Below are positions 54,001-64,000 of a stretch of 64,000 nt of DNA, piece after piece; the stretch's first letter is position 1; every line of letters starts with the position of its first letter. Made by a program: the position numbers and the translations under genes. Origin of the DNA: Mytilus galloprovincialis (lineage: Eukaryota; Mollusca; Bivalvia; Mytilida; Mytilidae); assembly GCF_965363235.1 (NCBI RefSeq), contig NC_134846.1:73878724-73942723 (forward strand). The letters run 5' to 3'. A model generated the notes under the pieces. That model was not told the DNA's origin. It ran no database searches and saw only the letters and a list, made by a program, of their open reading frames with translations.

Positions 54001-57000
54001 GTGTACATTGACATCAATTCCTCAAACATCATCACTTTTAAACAAATCTAGGTTACCTCTGGGCATTCTTATACATCCTTTTAAAGACTTATCAGTAAGT
54101 ATTCTGTTTTCTTCTTTTACCATGATAAGATGACTGCCAAATTAGGAGCTGTGGTTTATTTTTTCCATCATTCGTCTATCTAATACATATCTTATGGAAA
54201 GTGTGTGTGTGATGTACATAATTTTCTTTGCCTGTTTTGCAAACACAGTTTATGCATATTAAAATGTGTAAAATACTTACGAAATAAAAATTATTGACAT
54301 CTCAGACAATACACAATGCTGTTTCCTCTTGCTTATATTGACAGGGTGTTATTGACTTAAAAAAAAATGATTTGGAAACTTTAGTTTGTAAATTGTGTCC
54401 ATGCTGAATTTATATCTTTTCTGTTCATTACAAAGAGAACAAATAGAGAAGATTTTGAAAAAAACATATATATAATTTGACAGTTAACAGTTTGACTGAG
54501 TTGAAAAATTCTCTAGAAAAATGGCTTTGAATGTAAAGACTAAAGAATTAACTTTGCTATTATTCTGAAAAACCACTATATAGTAGTTGTTTATTTTTAC
54601 TTTTCTCTCATTTTCAGCAACTTCCTGTTATACAATCTAATGTGATAGTGCGCTGTCGATCGTGCAGGACATATATCAATCCTTTTGTTTACTTTGTGGA
54701 TCAGCGACGATGGAAGTGTAATCTATGTTACAGAGTTAATGAATGTATGTTAAATTACATAAACTATTTCAATGCTTAAGAAATGGTTGAAAAAGTGACA
54801 TTTATGTGATTTCTAATTAATAATTTTTAGTATAATCACAATATAAATGTTTAATTCGCAAATGAGACAACATAATTTTTTGTATGAAAGAAACTCATGA
54901 GCTTAAGATGTGCTTTTTGTTTCAGTAAAAATTATTTGAATAATATTCTAGACCAAGATCATATAGTGTATCTTTCTAACAATACAAAGCAATTTAGTAT
55001 TTAATGTAATTTTTAACAGTTTTTAATGCATAAAATATATCACTTATTAATTCTTTGACCAGTAATTAGAATTGTACTAGAAAGCTTAATGATTATCTTA
55101 TTGTATATTTTCTCTTACTCACAAGCAAGTTATTATGTGTATTTTTAGTGCCTGAAGAGTTTAATTTTGACCCTGTGACTAAGACATATGGAGAACCACA
55201 ACGAAGACCTGAGATAAAGTCTGCCACTATAGAATTCATTGCTCCTTCAGAGTATATGGTAAGTTGATACTATTGGTACTCAAAAACCTTCAACTGCTAT
55301 GGTAGTACTAAATAATAATCAGATTGTAGTAAAATGCAGTTAGGGTTGCATACTTACTGTGGAATGCTCACAGTTTGTGAACTCACTATGAAAATCTATC
55401 TGGTTTAGTACAAAGTAGGATATAGTCAAACGACATGAATATGTTTTTATTATCTCTCGTATATAAATAAAAAGATGTGGTATGATTGACAATGAGACAA
55501 CTCTCCACAAGAGACCAAATGCACAGAAATTTTCAACTTTAGGTCACTACTGCCTTCATCAATGAGCAAAGCCCATATTGCATAGTCAGCTAGAAAAGGC
55601 CCTGCAATGACAAATGTAAATCAATTTGAACAAAATAACTAACAGCCTAATTAATGTACAGACTAATGAATGAAAAACAAATATGTTACTCAGTGACAAC
55701 CAACGAATTACAGGTTTCTGACTTGGGATAGGCATAAAGGGAGTGTGGAGGGGTTAAACGCATTTAAATGTGCCAAACCTCCTCATAACCTGAGACAGTG
55801 CATCATAAGAAACTATAAAAAAATCAGTTCAAAAAAGCTCAACTCATCAGATGGATATTATTATCACACATGTCTATTGAATTTATAGGAACTGGAAAAT
55901 TACAGTTTATTCTTTGAGTAATTTGTTTAAGTGTATTATTTGTCCAGTTGTTCAACAACAACAAAATATATGTGTAACATAAAAAAAATCTTCTGTATTT
56001 TGGCTTTAAATGTCTAGTTTTAAATGTATATTTTGATTTTAAATGACTTTTTTTTTTTAATTCTTAAATACTTGTGTTTGTAGTTGCGTCCACCACAACC
56101 AGCAGTGTACCTGTATTTACTAGACGTGTCTTTCAATGCAATAGAAACTGGTGAATTCTTTATCATAATTATATTTATATAAAAAGAATAATACATACAA
56201 TTGTTCTAAATGCTCTAGAAATAAAAGAGTCTGTTTATTCATTGTCCTGTTAAATGATGTAAGACATGTAACAATAAATGTTTGATAATTACTTTGAATG
56301 GTAGCTGAAGAGATTTATGCAAGTGAAGATACAGGCTTTCCAATTGAAAATAAGGCATAGTAAAAGGTAGAAGCATTTTGTATAAAATAAAATGAAGAGA
56401 TATGGTATGATTGCTAATCAGACAAATATCTACTAGAGATCAATAGAAAGGGGTGTAAACAAGTATAAGGCACTGTACAGCCATCAACAATAAGCAATGT
56501 GCACACCTTATAGTAAGCTAAAAATTGCTCTAGCATGACAAAATATTGAACTAATCAAAAGAGAATACCAACTGCCTGATTGATGCCAAATACAACTAAC
56601 AAATAGTATAATGAAGGCAATGTTACACACACTCTTGAAGAGTTTAAAACTTAAAAGGAATCAGTTCAAAAGATTGTTTACATTTTCATTTCCTCAGTAT
56701 AATAAAGTATACCGGTACTTTACCCTAGTGAATTGAAAGGGAAGAGATTAATAAATACTTTTCATATTACAATGTCTTTTTGATTGCAGGTTATTTAAAT
56801 ACATTTTGTCAGACATTATTAGATGAATTAGATAAAATTCCCAGTGATTCTAGAACTCAGATTGGTTTCCTGTGTTATGATTGTGCATTATATTTCTTCA
56901 ACTTGGAAGAGAACTTATCACAACCTCAGATGTTGATTGTTTCTGATGTAGATGGTATGTATAATTCTCATTTTGTATGAATCTAGACAACTTAATTTAA

Positions 57001-60000
57001 AAATGAACAAGATTGTTAGATTGTAGTGGAATTTCCTCCACCACTGTGTAGTGTGTATCTGTTGAAAGATATCATGTATGAATGTGTATCAATAAGTTAA
57101 GGATATTCAGTGTCAAAGTCCCCATAAAAAATCAAAATAACAGTCAAGAGAATATTATGGCAAATAATCCTACAAAGCACGAAAGCTTTTGTGCAAATGG
57201 TCTTTGAGATTGAAGACCACCTTAACCCAATGGAGCTTGCAAAAAGTAAAAAAAAAAAAAAAAAATACCTAACTCAGAGGAGAATTCAAACGAAAGAATC
57301 TAATCAAATGGCAAAATCAAAAGCTAAAAAAACACATCAAACGAACGGATAAAAAACTTATATTCCTGACTTGGTACAGATGTTTTCTGAGGAAGAAAAA
57401 TGTGACAATAATACTTAAAAAAAAACCTCACAAATTTAATGTGGAAACTTATTGTATTGATATTGGTTAACTGTATCCCTGTTTTACTTTTACTTTCAGA
57501 TGTTTTTCTTCCTTGTCCTGATAACTTACTAGTCAATTTACAAGAGAGTAAAGAAATGGTATCAGATTTATTAAATCAACTGCCAACTTTGTTTGAAAGC
57601 AACAGAGAAACAGGGAGTGCATTAGGAGCTGCACTTCAGGCTGCATATAAATTAATTGTAAGTGTACTAGTATACACATTATATTCTAATATGACTTTCC
57701 TTCGTTTCCATGCCCTTTTCGTATTCCAATTAAACATGGACTGCACCTGATTGATGTCACAATTGAAATGACAATGTCAGTTGTGTATTGAACAAAGCTG
57801 TTGCTTGCATGGAAATTAATTAAATCATTCTAAAAGTAAGTTAACATGTATCTGTTCATTTCTTTATTGTAAAACAGATGAATTTCTACAAGTTTTGCTT
57901 CTTTAAATCAAAATGGATGCCCATTGAACGCACTTTATAGGTTCATTTATTATTGTGATCTCCACATGACAGACCAAAATGTGAGAAAAATTGTTGTGAT
58001 ATTAAACACAAAAAGCTGCATACAAATATATGTGTACATTACAGAATACAAGTTCTTGTTATTGCCATACTCACCAAGTCACATTATTGGCAATGATAAA
58101 AAAAAACTTGCAATAAATTCAAAAAAAACTTGCAATAAATTCTGAACTTACAATAATACTTTAAAGTTTATTTTCATAATATATTGATATGTTTATATGT
58201 TTTCCATTATAGCATCCAACAGGTGGTAGAATAACAGTTGTACAGACAGTATTACCTACTATAGGTCCTGGTGGACTGGAGAATAGGGAAGATCCTAACC
58301 AGAGAACAACTAAGGTATAATACATGGATAAGATAGAATTGTTATACATCCTAGAAATAAAATTCATAAAATGTTTGTACTTATTTTAAATAATGGCATT
58401 TCATCTTTGTTTATGAAAAAAAAATCTACCACTTAAGTATCTTAACTTCAGGCTGCTTGAAAACAAATATTGTTTTATATTTAGCGCCACATCTCAAGCA
58501 TGGTAAATTGAAAACCTACAAAAAAATATTCCTCCTTTCAGTTCAATATATGTTATTTAAATTTTATAGATATTGGCATGCACTATAGTAAAATGTTTAT
58601 GAAATTTAGATGGATATATTGAGTTTATTCATGGTAAGTCATTGGGTTGATAAAAAGAGGTTTAATAATTTTACAATCTACTGTTGGTTACCATTTAGAT
58701 CATATTTACATACTCTTCTAATTTTTGGCATATGCTTTTATATACATTTTATTTTAATAGTATATTTTTAGGTGTTATTTTACTTTTATTCACTAGATCA
58801 TTGATCTGAAGGGAAATCAAAGTTCTGCATAAAATTTTAAATTGAAATACCAATTTTGTTAAAAATTACATTTTTCTCTGGAATAAACTTTCTGAATGGA
58901 AGTCAAATACATTAAAATAAGTATCAAACCCCAAAAGAACATAAATAGATGAATCAAGACATTTTTTTGGCTGGATGAATTACAGTATCCAGTATAATTA
59001 CAAACCATAATTAATCATTTTCTTGTGTAAAATTATAGAATGTGAAAGGGGAGATAATCAAATTAATTTGATTAGATATTGCAATAATTGCTAATAGTCT
59101 CTTCAGCCCTTAAGTTTCCAACTGTTTTAATTATTGTTAATTTTGTTGTGTTTTTCATTAATACTCAATATGTTCCAAACATTAAGATTAATTATGTTAA
59201 TAGTTGTTTCACTGTTTTCCAGAATGTAACAAATCTAGGACCCTCTACAGATTTTTATAAGAAATTGGCATTAGATTGTTCAGCACAGCAAGTAGCTGTT
59301 GATCTGTTTATGTTAAATGGTCAATATGCAGACATCAGTTCAATATGTAAGTTAACATTTGGTAGAACTTACCTGATAATTGTTAGACACAGCATTTCTT
59401 ACAATTAAAATAAAAAGATATTAAGTTAAGTTTGCCTATTTGCAAAGGGGATCTTTATTTACTTCTTACTTATAAAAGCCGCAATTTTGTCATTATTAGC
59501 CAACCAAGTTGTAGGACAGGTAACATACGGATGACAGAAAAACCTGTCATTGTTTAACCAAAAAATAAGAAAGAATTCCTGATAAAAGTAAGAAGATGTG
59601 GTATGATTTCTAATAAGACACCTTTCCACCAGGGATTAAATAATGTTGAATTTACAATTATAGATCACTGTACAGCCTCATCCATTTTCACCTAGTAGGT
59701 TAACAGCAGAATTAAGTTTAGTGCACCAAGTATATGGGCAGATAATTAAACTGAAACATGAATAAAAATTAAGGAATTAATTTGCATTTCGAATTTATAA
59801 TCTCATATTGAAAAATCATCATGATGACAGAAAATATACCAATATTTAATGAAACACTTGCTTAATGGACAACAATGCAAAGAAAAGAATAGAATTGAGA
59901 TATATATGATATCAAGGAAAAGGTTAAAGAAAAAGGCAATTTAGATTATTTCCTAATATTTCACATAAATGTTGCTTCAAATATTTCCAAGGGAAGAAAC

Positions 60001-63000
60001 ACACCTTGTTAAATTTCTAAAAGTTTGACATTCATACTGTTTATATAGACAAACAAATATCTCATCATCATAAAATAAAATATTCTGAAAAATTAGAAAA
60101 ACAGATTTTAATTATATGTTTTTACTTTCAGCCTGTATATCAAAGTATTCTGGTGGTTGTATACACTATTTCCCCTCATTCCATTCTGTGAGGAACCCGT
60201 CGTTAACAGAGAAGTTTGAGACAGATTTAAGACGATATCTCACAAGGAAGATTGGTTTTGAGGCTGTTATGAGAATAAGATGCACTAAAGGTTAATCCAT
60301 TTATCTGAACTTATTTACTACAATATTTAAACTTGAGATGAAGAATAGACTTTCTTCTGTGAGGTTCAAGCCATTATTAAATTGAAACATATGTTCTCAT
60401 TCTAAACAATATGAGAAAACAAGAAGATTATTGTATTCAAAATTATTGTTGATTTTTACTAAAACTTTAATATAATTTCACAATTAGAAATAAAATATGA
60501 AAAGAAAGGAAAAAACAGGAAGGATGGCATGAGTATGAAGAAATTGAAATTAATGACATATCATACTTATTTTTTTCATCTTTATGTCCAAGTAAAATAT
60601 TTTTCACTTTCCATTCCATGGTTTCGTTAAAATGTTAGAAAAATTATATTTCTAGGTTTGAGTATCCATACTTTCCATGGGAACTTTTTTGTACGATCAA
60701 CAGATTTACTATCATTACCTAACATCAATCCTGATGCAGGGTTTGGTATGCAGATGTCTATAGAAGATGCATTGACAGAAAATAGTGTTGTATGTTTCCA
60801 GGCAGCTTTATTGTATACATCAAGTAAAGGTATGATATCATTTGATGTGTATAATATTTGTGCCTGTAACAATTTTGATAACTTTGAAAATTAGGATTTA
60901 TTGTTACAAAAGGAGAAAATTGATCTCTGATGAAAAACATGCTTCAGAATACTTCAATAATCAAACAAAAAAAGAAAGCAGAACCGCTTATGTACTCAAT
61001 ATCTAGAGTATCATTTAACACACATGTTCTATTCCAGTTGTCTTTGAAAAGTTGCTAGACAATTGTGTGATTAATATGTGTCAGTTCACTGTGTTAGATT
61101 TATATTTTTACAAGGTAATTATTGTTGGCTTTTTCATTTGTTGCTGATTTCCATTGCCATTCTGAAACCAATCTTTGCTTGAAAGATGGGTAGGGCATTA
61201 TTGTCAGAGTTATCTATAAAAGAAAGTCATGTATATATATATCTACCAACAATTTATTTCATTTATTCATCCAATCTATAAAGAAATGTTTCTCTAATTA
61301 CATAGAAATTTATCCCTTTCCAAACCTATTGTTTAAAAACGTTTAATCAGTGTGTGGTTGCCGTTGATCTCAAAAGATGATTGGATGAATTTGAGGGTCA
61401 TAACCTTTTTACACACACTCAATGAATCAAAATGTGCTAACAGATGTTCATGAAATTGACAACGTCGTGGAATAAGGAAAGCACTCGATTGGGATTTTCG
61501 TTTAACAAAAGATGAAATTTATCTTTTTTAATCATTAGAGAAACAGATTCTTACATAGTTACTCGATGATTATCAGATTTATCCAATCTTGAAAGTTAAT
61601 TTATAAATTTTAAAGTCCTCGCCAAGGCTTGGACTTTAAAATTGATTATTTAACTATCTCAGTTGGATAAATCTGATAATCAACTGGTACCAATGTAAGA
61701 ATCTATATGTATCGTTAAGAAATCATTTATTATTATGGATGTCAGTTGTGTAATTAAAGGTCCTTGGAACCTATATTTAAATTGTGTAAAAATTATATTT
61801 TAGGAGAAAGAAGAATACGTGTACATACTATGTGCCTTCCAGTTACAAATCAGTTAAGTGAGATTTATGCTGGGGCTGATCAACAAGCAATTATTGGATT
61901 ACTGGCTAAAATGGGTGAGTGGCAAAACAAAGTATTGAAAATTTTGTAATGAAGATTAGAAATAAAGACACTTACAGTTTTAATTTTCATGTGTTGGGCA
62001 AATGTTAAAAACAACTTTAGGGTATTGGTTTCCCTAGGGGTTACTGACTAACCTTTCCGGTATAACTGTGGTGACAGCACTTGCCAAATCATACCCTGTT
62101 CAAATTAGAAAACATGGAAAAACATACCCTGGTCTAAACAGAAATATTAAAAACATACCCTGTTCTTAACAGAAACATTAAAAACATACCCTGTTCTAAA
62201 CAGAAATATTAAAAAAATACCCTGTTCTAAACAGAAACATTAAAAACATACCCTGTTCTAAACAGAAATATTAAAAACATACCCTGTTCTAAACAGAAAT
62301 ATTAAAAACATACCGTTCTAGACCGTTGTAAAAATATGCACCAGAAATGATCCTGTTCTAGACCATATAAAGTAGGTGCTGTTCTAGACCTCAGTTCTAG
62401 ACTGTATCTTAAACTGTTTAATAAGCGATCCTGTTCTAGACAAAAACTTTGTTTAAAAAAAGACCCATTCTCACCAGCTAACCCTTTTCTAAGCAGCAGG
62501 ACATGAAAAAAGGACCCTGTTCTAACCAGAAGGGCATGAAAAAGCAACCCTGTTTTGCTGCACACTCGTACCACTAAAAATATAGGAAAGTAACACCCCT
62601 GGGATGTATAATAAGAAAATTAAACTATTCATCTTTGGAATTCTGTTGTTTCTCAATGATAAAATCATTAGGTTTTGTAATATTATAATCTACCATGAAA
62701 TAAAGGTTTATTTATTTCCGGAGTTGTCTCTTTCACCTGTAATTGGGTATACTCTTGACAGTGAAATTTGTAAACAGAAATGTGAATAAGTTATAAATGA
62801 GGAAGTTAAAACAAATTTGTAAAAAGTAACATTTTCTTTTTACAGGTGCTGACAGAAGTGTAACAGCTTCATTACCTGATGCCAGAGAAGCCATGTTAAA
62901 TGCTTCTGTAGATTCATTATCAGCCTTCGGTAGTACATTACCTTCTTCACAGAGAATAGGCAGTTTACCCATATGTTACTCACTAAGATTATTACCAATG

Positions 63001-63719
63001 CTAATCTCAGCTATGTGTAAATTTGTAAGTAAATGTAAATGTGTTTTGGGTTTCATTAGTACTGTTATGGGAAATAATTTTTTGATCAAGTTTTACATGA
63101 CTTTACATATACTATCTTGTGGTATTGAATTACTATATTTTTTATTTGTGAGTTATAATAAATTTTCTGTCTGACACATATTTAAAGCTCTGTCTTGTTT
63201 AGTTCATAGAAAGTATATTCCATTACAGACAATTATATATTTTCCTTATTCTTTGAGGGTAACATAAAAATCTCATAGTCTAAAGTAAAAATAGCAAAAA
63301 TACTGAACAAGGAAAATTCAAAGCAGAGAGTTCATTGTCAAAATCAAACTCTCAAACACATCAAACCAATGGAAAACAACTTTCATATTCCTAATTTGGT
63401 ACAGACGTTTCCTTATGTAGAAAATGATGGATGTATACATAATGATATAATTGCTTAGATGAATTGCAAATATTTTGACTTGATAATGATAATCACTTAT
63501 TTCTAACATTGTTAACTGAATTACATGTAACAATTCCCTAGTAGGATTTCAGCTATCAGTTTTGCTCTATTTCTATTTTAGACTGCCTTTAGATTTGGTA
63601 CGACTACCAAACTAGATGATAGAGTATTTGCCATGCAGCAATGTAAAAGTTTACCTATACAGTATCTTATACAGAGTATATACCCCCACTTATATCCTAT
63701 ACACAAACTAGGTGAAACG
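42033..63719 (+). CDS. SEC24: SEC24A/B-type COPII coat protein, 3' end outside
   Basis: It is the cargo-selecting subunit of the COPII coat on the endoplasmic reticulum, paired with SEC23. Exons: 42033-42057, 43255-44052, 44891-44980, 46993-47079, 49167-49261, 52065-52553, 53518-53633, 53992-54094, 54618-54744, 55149-55258, 56084-56150, 56790-56954, 57500-57657, 58213-58314, 59223-59346, 60132-60290, 60656-60829, 61804-61914, 62846-63024, 63582-63719. All borders are GT-AG and phases agree, giving 1139 residues. The first ~528 residues are P/Q/G-rich and disordered. The zinc finger follows (VRCRSC, WKCNLC), then the trunk ([19 protein letters not shown]), the beta-sandwich ([20 protein letters not shown]) and the helical part ([17 protein letters not shown]). 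The gelsolin-like end is missing because the window stops. Similarity is to SEC24A/B rather than C/D. The tiny first exon (MSNPSRSS) is inferred from ATG, donor and phase. Confidence 0.95.
43422..43565 (+). repeat. In-frame 48-bp tandem repeat, three units
   Basis: Three adjacent 48-bp units each encode 16 residues of the form [16 protein letters not shown] in the disordered N-terminus of SEC24. The repeats differ by few bases, so copy number may vary between individuals. Confidence 0.9.
44461..44640 (+). repeat. Hairpin-led repeat fragment in SEC24 intron 2
   Basis: 'atacctcccc' (44461) pairs with 'gagggggtat' (44491-44500), followed by 'tatgctttgaggcctgtgca'. This layout parallels the element at 47243 ('atgcccc...ggggcat', then 'tatgttttctggtctgtgc'), suggesting a divergent relative. 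Its right end is not clear. Confidence 0.5.
45937..46143. mobile_element. 207-bp MITE in SEC24 intron 3
   Basis: Inverted ends of about 26 bp: left 'tagtcaaacctgctc' then 'aagagacca'; right 'tggtctctt' then 'aaaacaggtttcactgta'. It is non-coding. No target duplication was established and the superfamily is not assigned. Confidence 0.75.
47210..48410. mobile_element. 1.2 kb DNA element with subterminal repeats
   Basis: Ends CAGTCAGGGGACTTACT / AGTAAGTCCCCTGACTG form a ~30-bp inverted repeat. AACAT is duplicated at both sides (47205-47209, 48411-48415). Motifs of the type 'tacttaaacaagtgattttt' occur at least six times in both orientations near 47220, 47675, 48060, 48105, 48265, 48360 and 48385. 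No transposase is visible. A hairpin-led element is inserted at 47243-47673. CAG ends and a 5-bp duplication resemble 8733 and 49272. Confidence 0.85.
47243..47673 (+). mobile_element. Hairpin-led element with two ~169-bp units
   Basis: It starts with a hairpin (ATGCCCC 47243-47249 pairs with GGGGCAT 47265-47271). It then has two repeats of ~169 bp beginning 'agtttttggtc' (47313, 47482) and ends 'ggacacattcttgtt'. The other hairpin-led family ends 'gtgtgcactcttgt' (50677), so the two families may be related. It is nested in the 1.2 kb element. Confidence 0.75.
49272..51617. mobile_element. 2.35 kb DNA element beside a SEC24 splice donor
   Basis: Ends CAGGGAATAAACTTAAC and GTTAAGTTTAGTCCCTG are inverted repeats with one mismatch. 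ATATG is duplicated (49267-49271, 51618-51622). The left duplication begins five bases after the exon 5 donor. Both subterminal parts carry a 'gcccagctggc' palindrome (about 49355 and 51577). No transposase is visible. It contains copy 2 of the hairpin-led element. Hence it fills most of SEC24 intron 5. Confidence 0.85.
49589..50680 (+). mobile_element. Hairpin-led tandem-repeat element, copy 2
   Basis: It starts with the 37-nt nested hairpin (49589-49625), followed by a GGC-rich stretch. Six ~147-bp units follow, anchored by 'gacctcattttcatggttca' near 49776, 49925, 50074, 50219, 50368 and 50513. The right end is near 'gcactcttgt' (50677). Copy 1 lies on the other strand at 18960-19930. Short open frames inside are repeat artefacts. 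Confidence 0.8.
52720..53280. mobile_element. 561-bp TTAA-flanked element in SEC24 intron 6
   Basis: Perfect 13-bp inverted ends AGTCATAAGAAAC / GTTTCTTATGACT are flanked by TTAA (52716-52719, 53281-53284). An internal hairpin 'aattgcttcc...ggaagcaatt' lies near 53110. It is non-coding; piggyBac- or Kolobok-like by target site. Confidence 0.85.
55462..55800 (-). repeat. Retroelement 3' tail in SEC24 intron 10
   Basis: Reverse-complemented, it matches the end of the element at 39395-39680: 'gatgtggtatgattgac' with 'aatgagacaactctccac' equals the 'gtctcattggcaatcatacc' end, and 'gagcaaagcccatattgcat' matches the 'gggctttgctca' part. It is a non-coding, 5'-truncated fossil. Confidence 0.65.
56390..56640 (-). 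repeat. Retroelement tail in SEC24 intron 11
   Basis: 'atggtatgattgctaatcag' and 'caacaataagcaatgtgcac' parallel the tail at 55462-55600. It is more decayed. Confidence 0.5.
57240..57405. repeat. Poly-A run and retroelement tail in SEC24 intron 12
   Basis: An A-run at about 57247-57265 is followed by 'cacatcaaacgaacgg' and 'attcctgacttggtacag' text shared with 10985-11060 and 63355-63410. Confidence 0.5.
59585..59710 (-). repeat. Retroelement tail in SEC24 intron 15
   Basis: 'gaagatgtggtatgattt' and 'tagatcactgtacagcctca' resemble the tails at 55470 and 56400. Confidence 0.45.
61545..61704. mobile_element. 160-bp fold-back element in SEC24 intron 17
   Basis: Arms of about 70 bp: 'agattcttacat' / 'atgtaagaatct' at the ends, then 'gattatcagatttatcca' / 'tggataaatctgataatc', and 'ttttaaagtcc' / 'ggactttaaaa' near the centre. 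It is non-coding. Confidence 0.8.
62094..62545 (+). repeat. 31-bp minisatellite in SEC24 intron 18
   Basis: One 33-bp unit and six units of 31 bp starting 'ccctgttctaaacagaaa' run to about 62312. They are followed to about 62545 by degenerate units that keep 'ctgttctaga'. The unit itself is partly self-complementary ('ctgttcta'). Confidence 0.9.
63285..63440. repeat. Retroelement tail in SEC24 intron 19
   Basis: 'aaatactgaacaaggaaaat', 'caaacacatcaaaccaatgg' and 'aatttggtacagacg' match the tail family at 10925-11060 and 57265-57400. Confidence 0.5.
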
Positions 63720-64000
63720 GTAAGTATCTAATTTACTTGTACATGAACTTATATCTTAACATATGAAAATTAAATTTATGAAGGCATTATCAATGATAGA
63801 AGTTATGTATGGTATGTACACTATAAAGGTTTATTAAAAATCAAGATTATGCTAAATGATAAGAAGTATTGCATTGAATATTCTGCTATTGTTTATATGA
63901 TTGTAAGTGTTCTCAACTATGATCAAAAGATGATTTAGAAAAAAAAGGATATGGAATATTTATCCACAACATTAAATCAGTACAGCCAAAAAAAAAACAC

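Noticed and set aside
62094-62545. Short repeats considered as a CRISPR-like array
   Set aside because: The units adjoin directly without unique spacers and lie in an animal intron; this is a minisatellite.

Overview
This is eukaryotic nuclear DNA from a bivalve mollusc, most likely a marine mussel (Mytilus or a close relative). It is AT-rich, with GT-AG spliced animal genes and wide intergenic stretches. It also carries repeat families I associate with mussel genomes: reverse-transcriptase tails whose 3' ends read 'gtctcattggcaatcatac', 'gagcgtcactgatgag' repeats, and hairpin-led tandem-repeat elements. Species assignment is inference. I had no database.

Four host genes are supported. (1) A single-exon Toll-like receptor on the minus strand, 3256-5748. 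(2) A RING-less TRIM-type protein on the plus strand, 14563-16251, with two B-boxes, a coiled coil and a C-terminal beta-propeller-like region. (3) DCTN5, dynactin subunit p25, on the minus strand, 26590-31342, in six exons reconstructed with matching splice phases. (4) A SEC24A/B-type COPII cargo adaptor on the plus strand, 42033 to beyond 63719, with twenty exons in frame (1139 residues); its C-terminus lies outside the window. These four look like a chance neighbourhood of two immune-type genes and two trafficking or motor genes, not an operon or pathway cluster.

Most of the rest is mobile DNA. 1-3100: decayed retroelement pieces. 5.8-14.5 kb: more pieces, a 2.8 kb non-autonomous DNA transposon with a 5-bp target duplication, a LINE tail and a small MITE. 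16.9-22.7 kb: tandem arrays, a reverse-transcriptase fossil and a hairpin-led repeat. 31.4-34.5 kb: two opposite copies of one TA-flanked element, one split by a TTAA-flanked MITE and a truncated LINE, about 100 bp upstream of the DCTN5 start codon. 35-41.8 kb: LINE debris, three palindromic MITE-like elements and two reverse-transcriptase fossils, one flanked by direct repeats. The SEC24 introns hold at least five inverted-repeat elements, two hairpin-led elements and a 31-bp minisatellite.

I found no CRISPR array, no convincing tRNA or rRNA gene, and no clearly new protein system. The most noteworthy observations are the nested transposon at the DCTN5 promoter, a family-like set of CAG...CTG elements with 5-bp target duplications (one starting 10 bp from a SEC24 splice donor), and the hairpin-plus-tandem-repeat elements.
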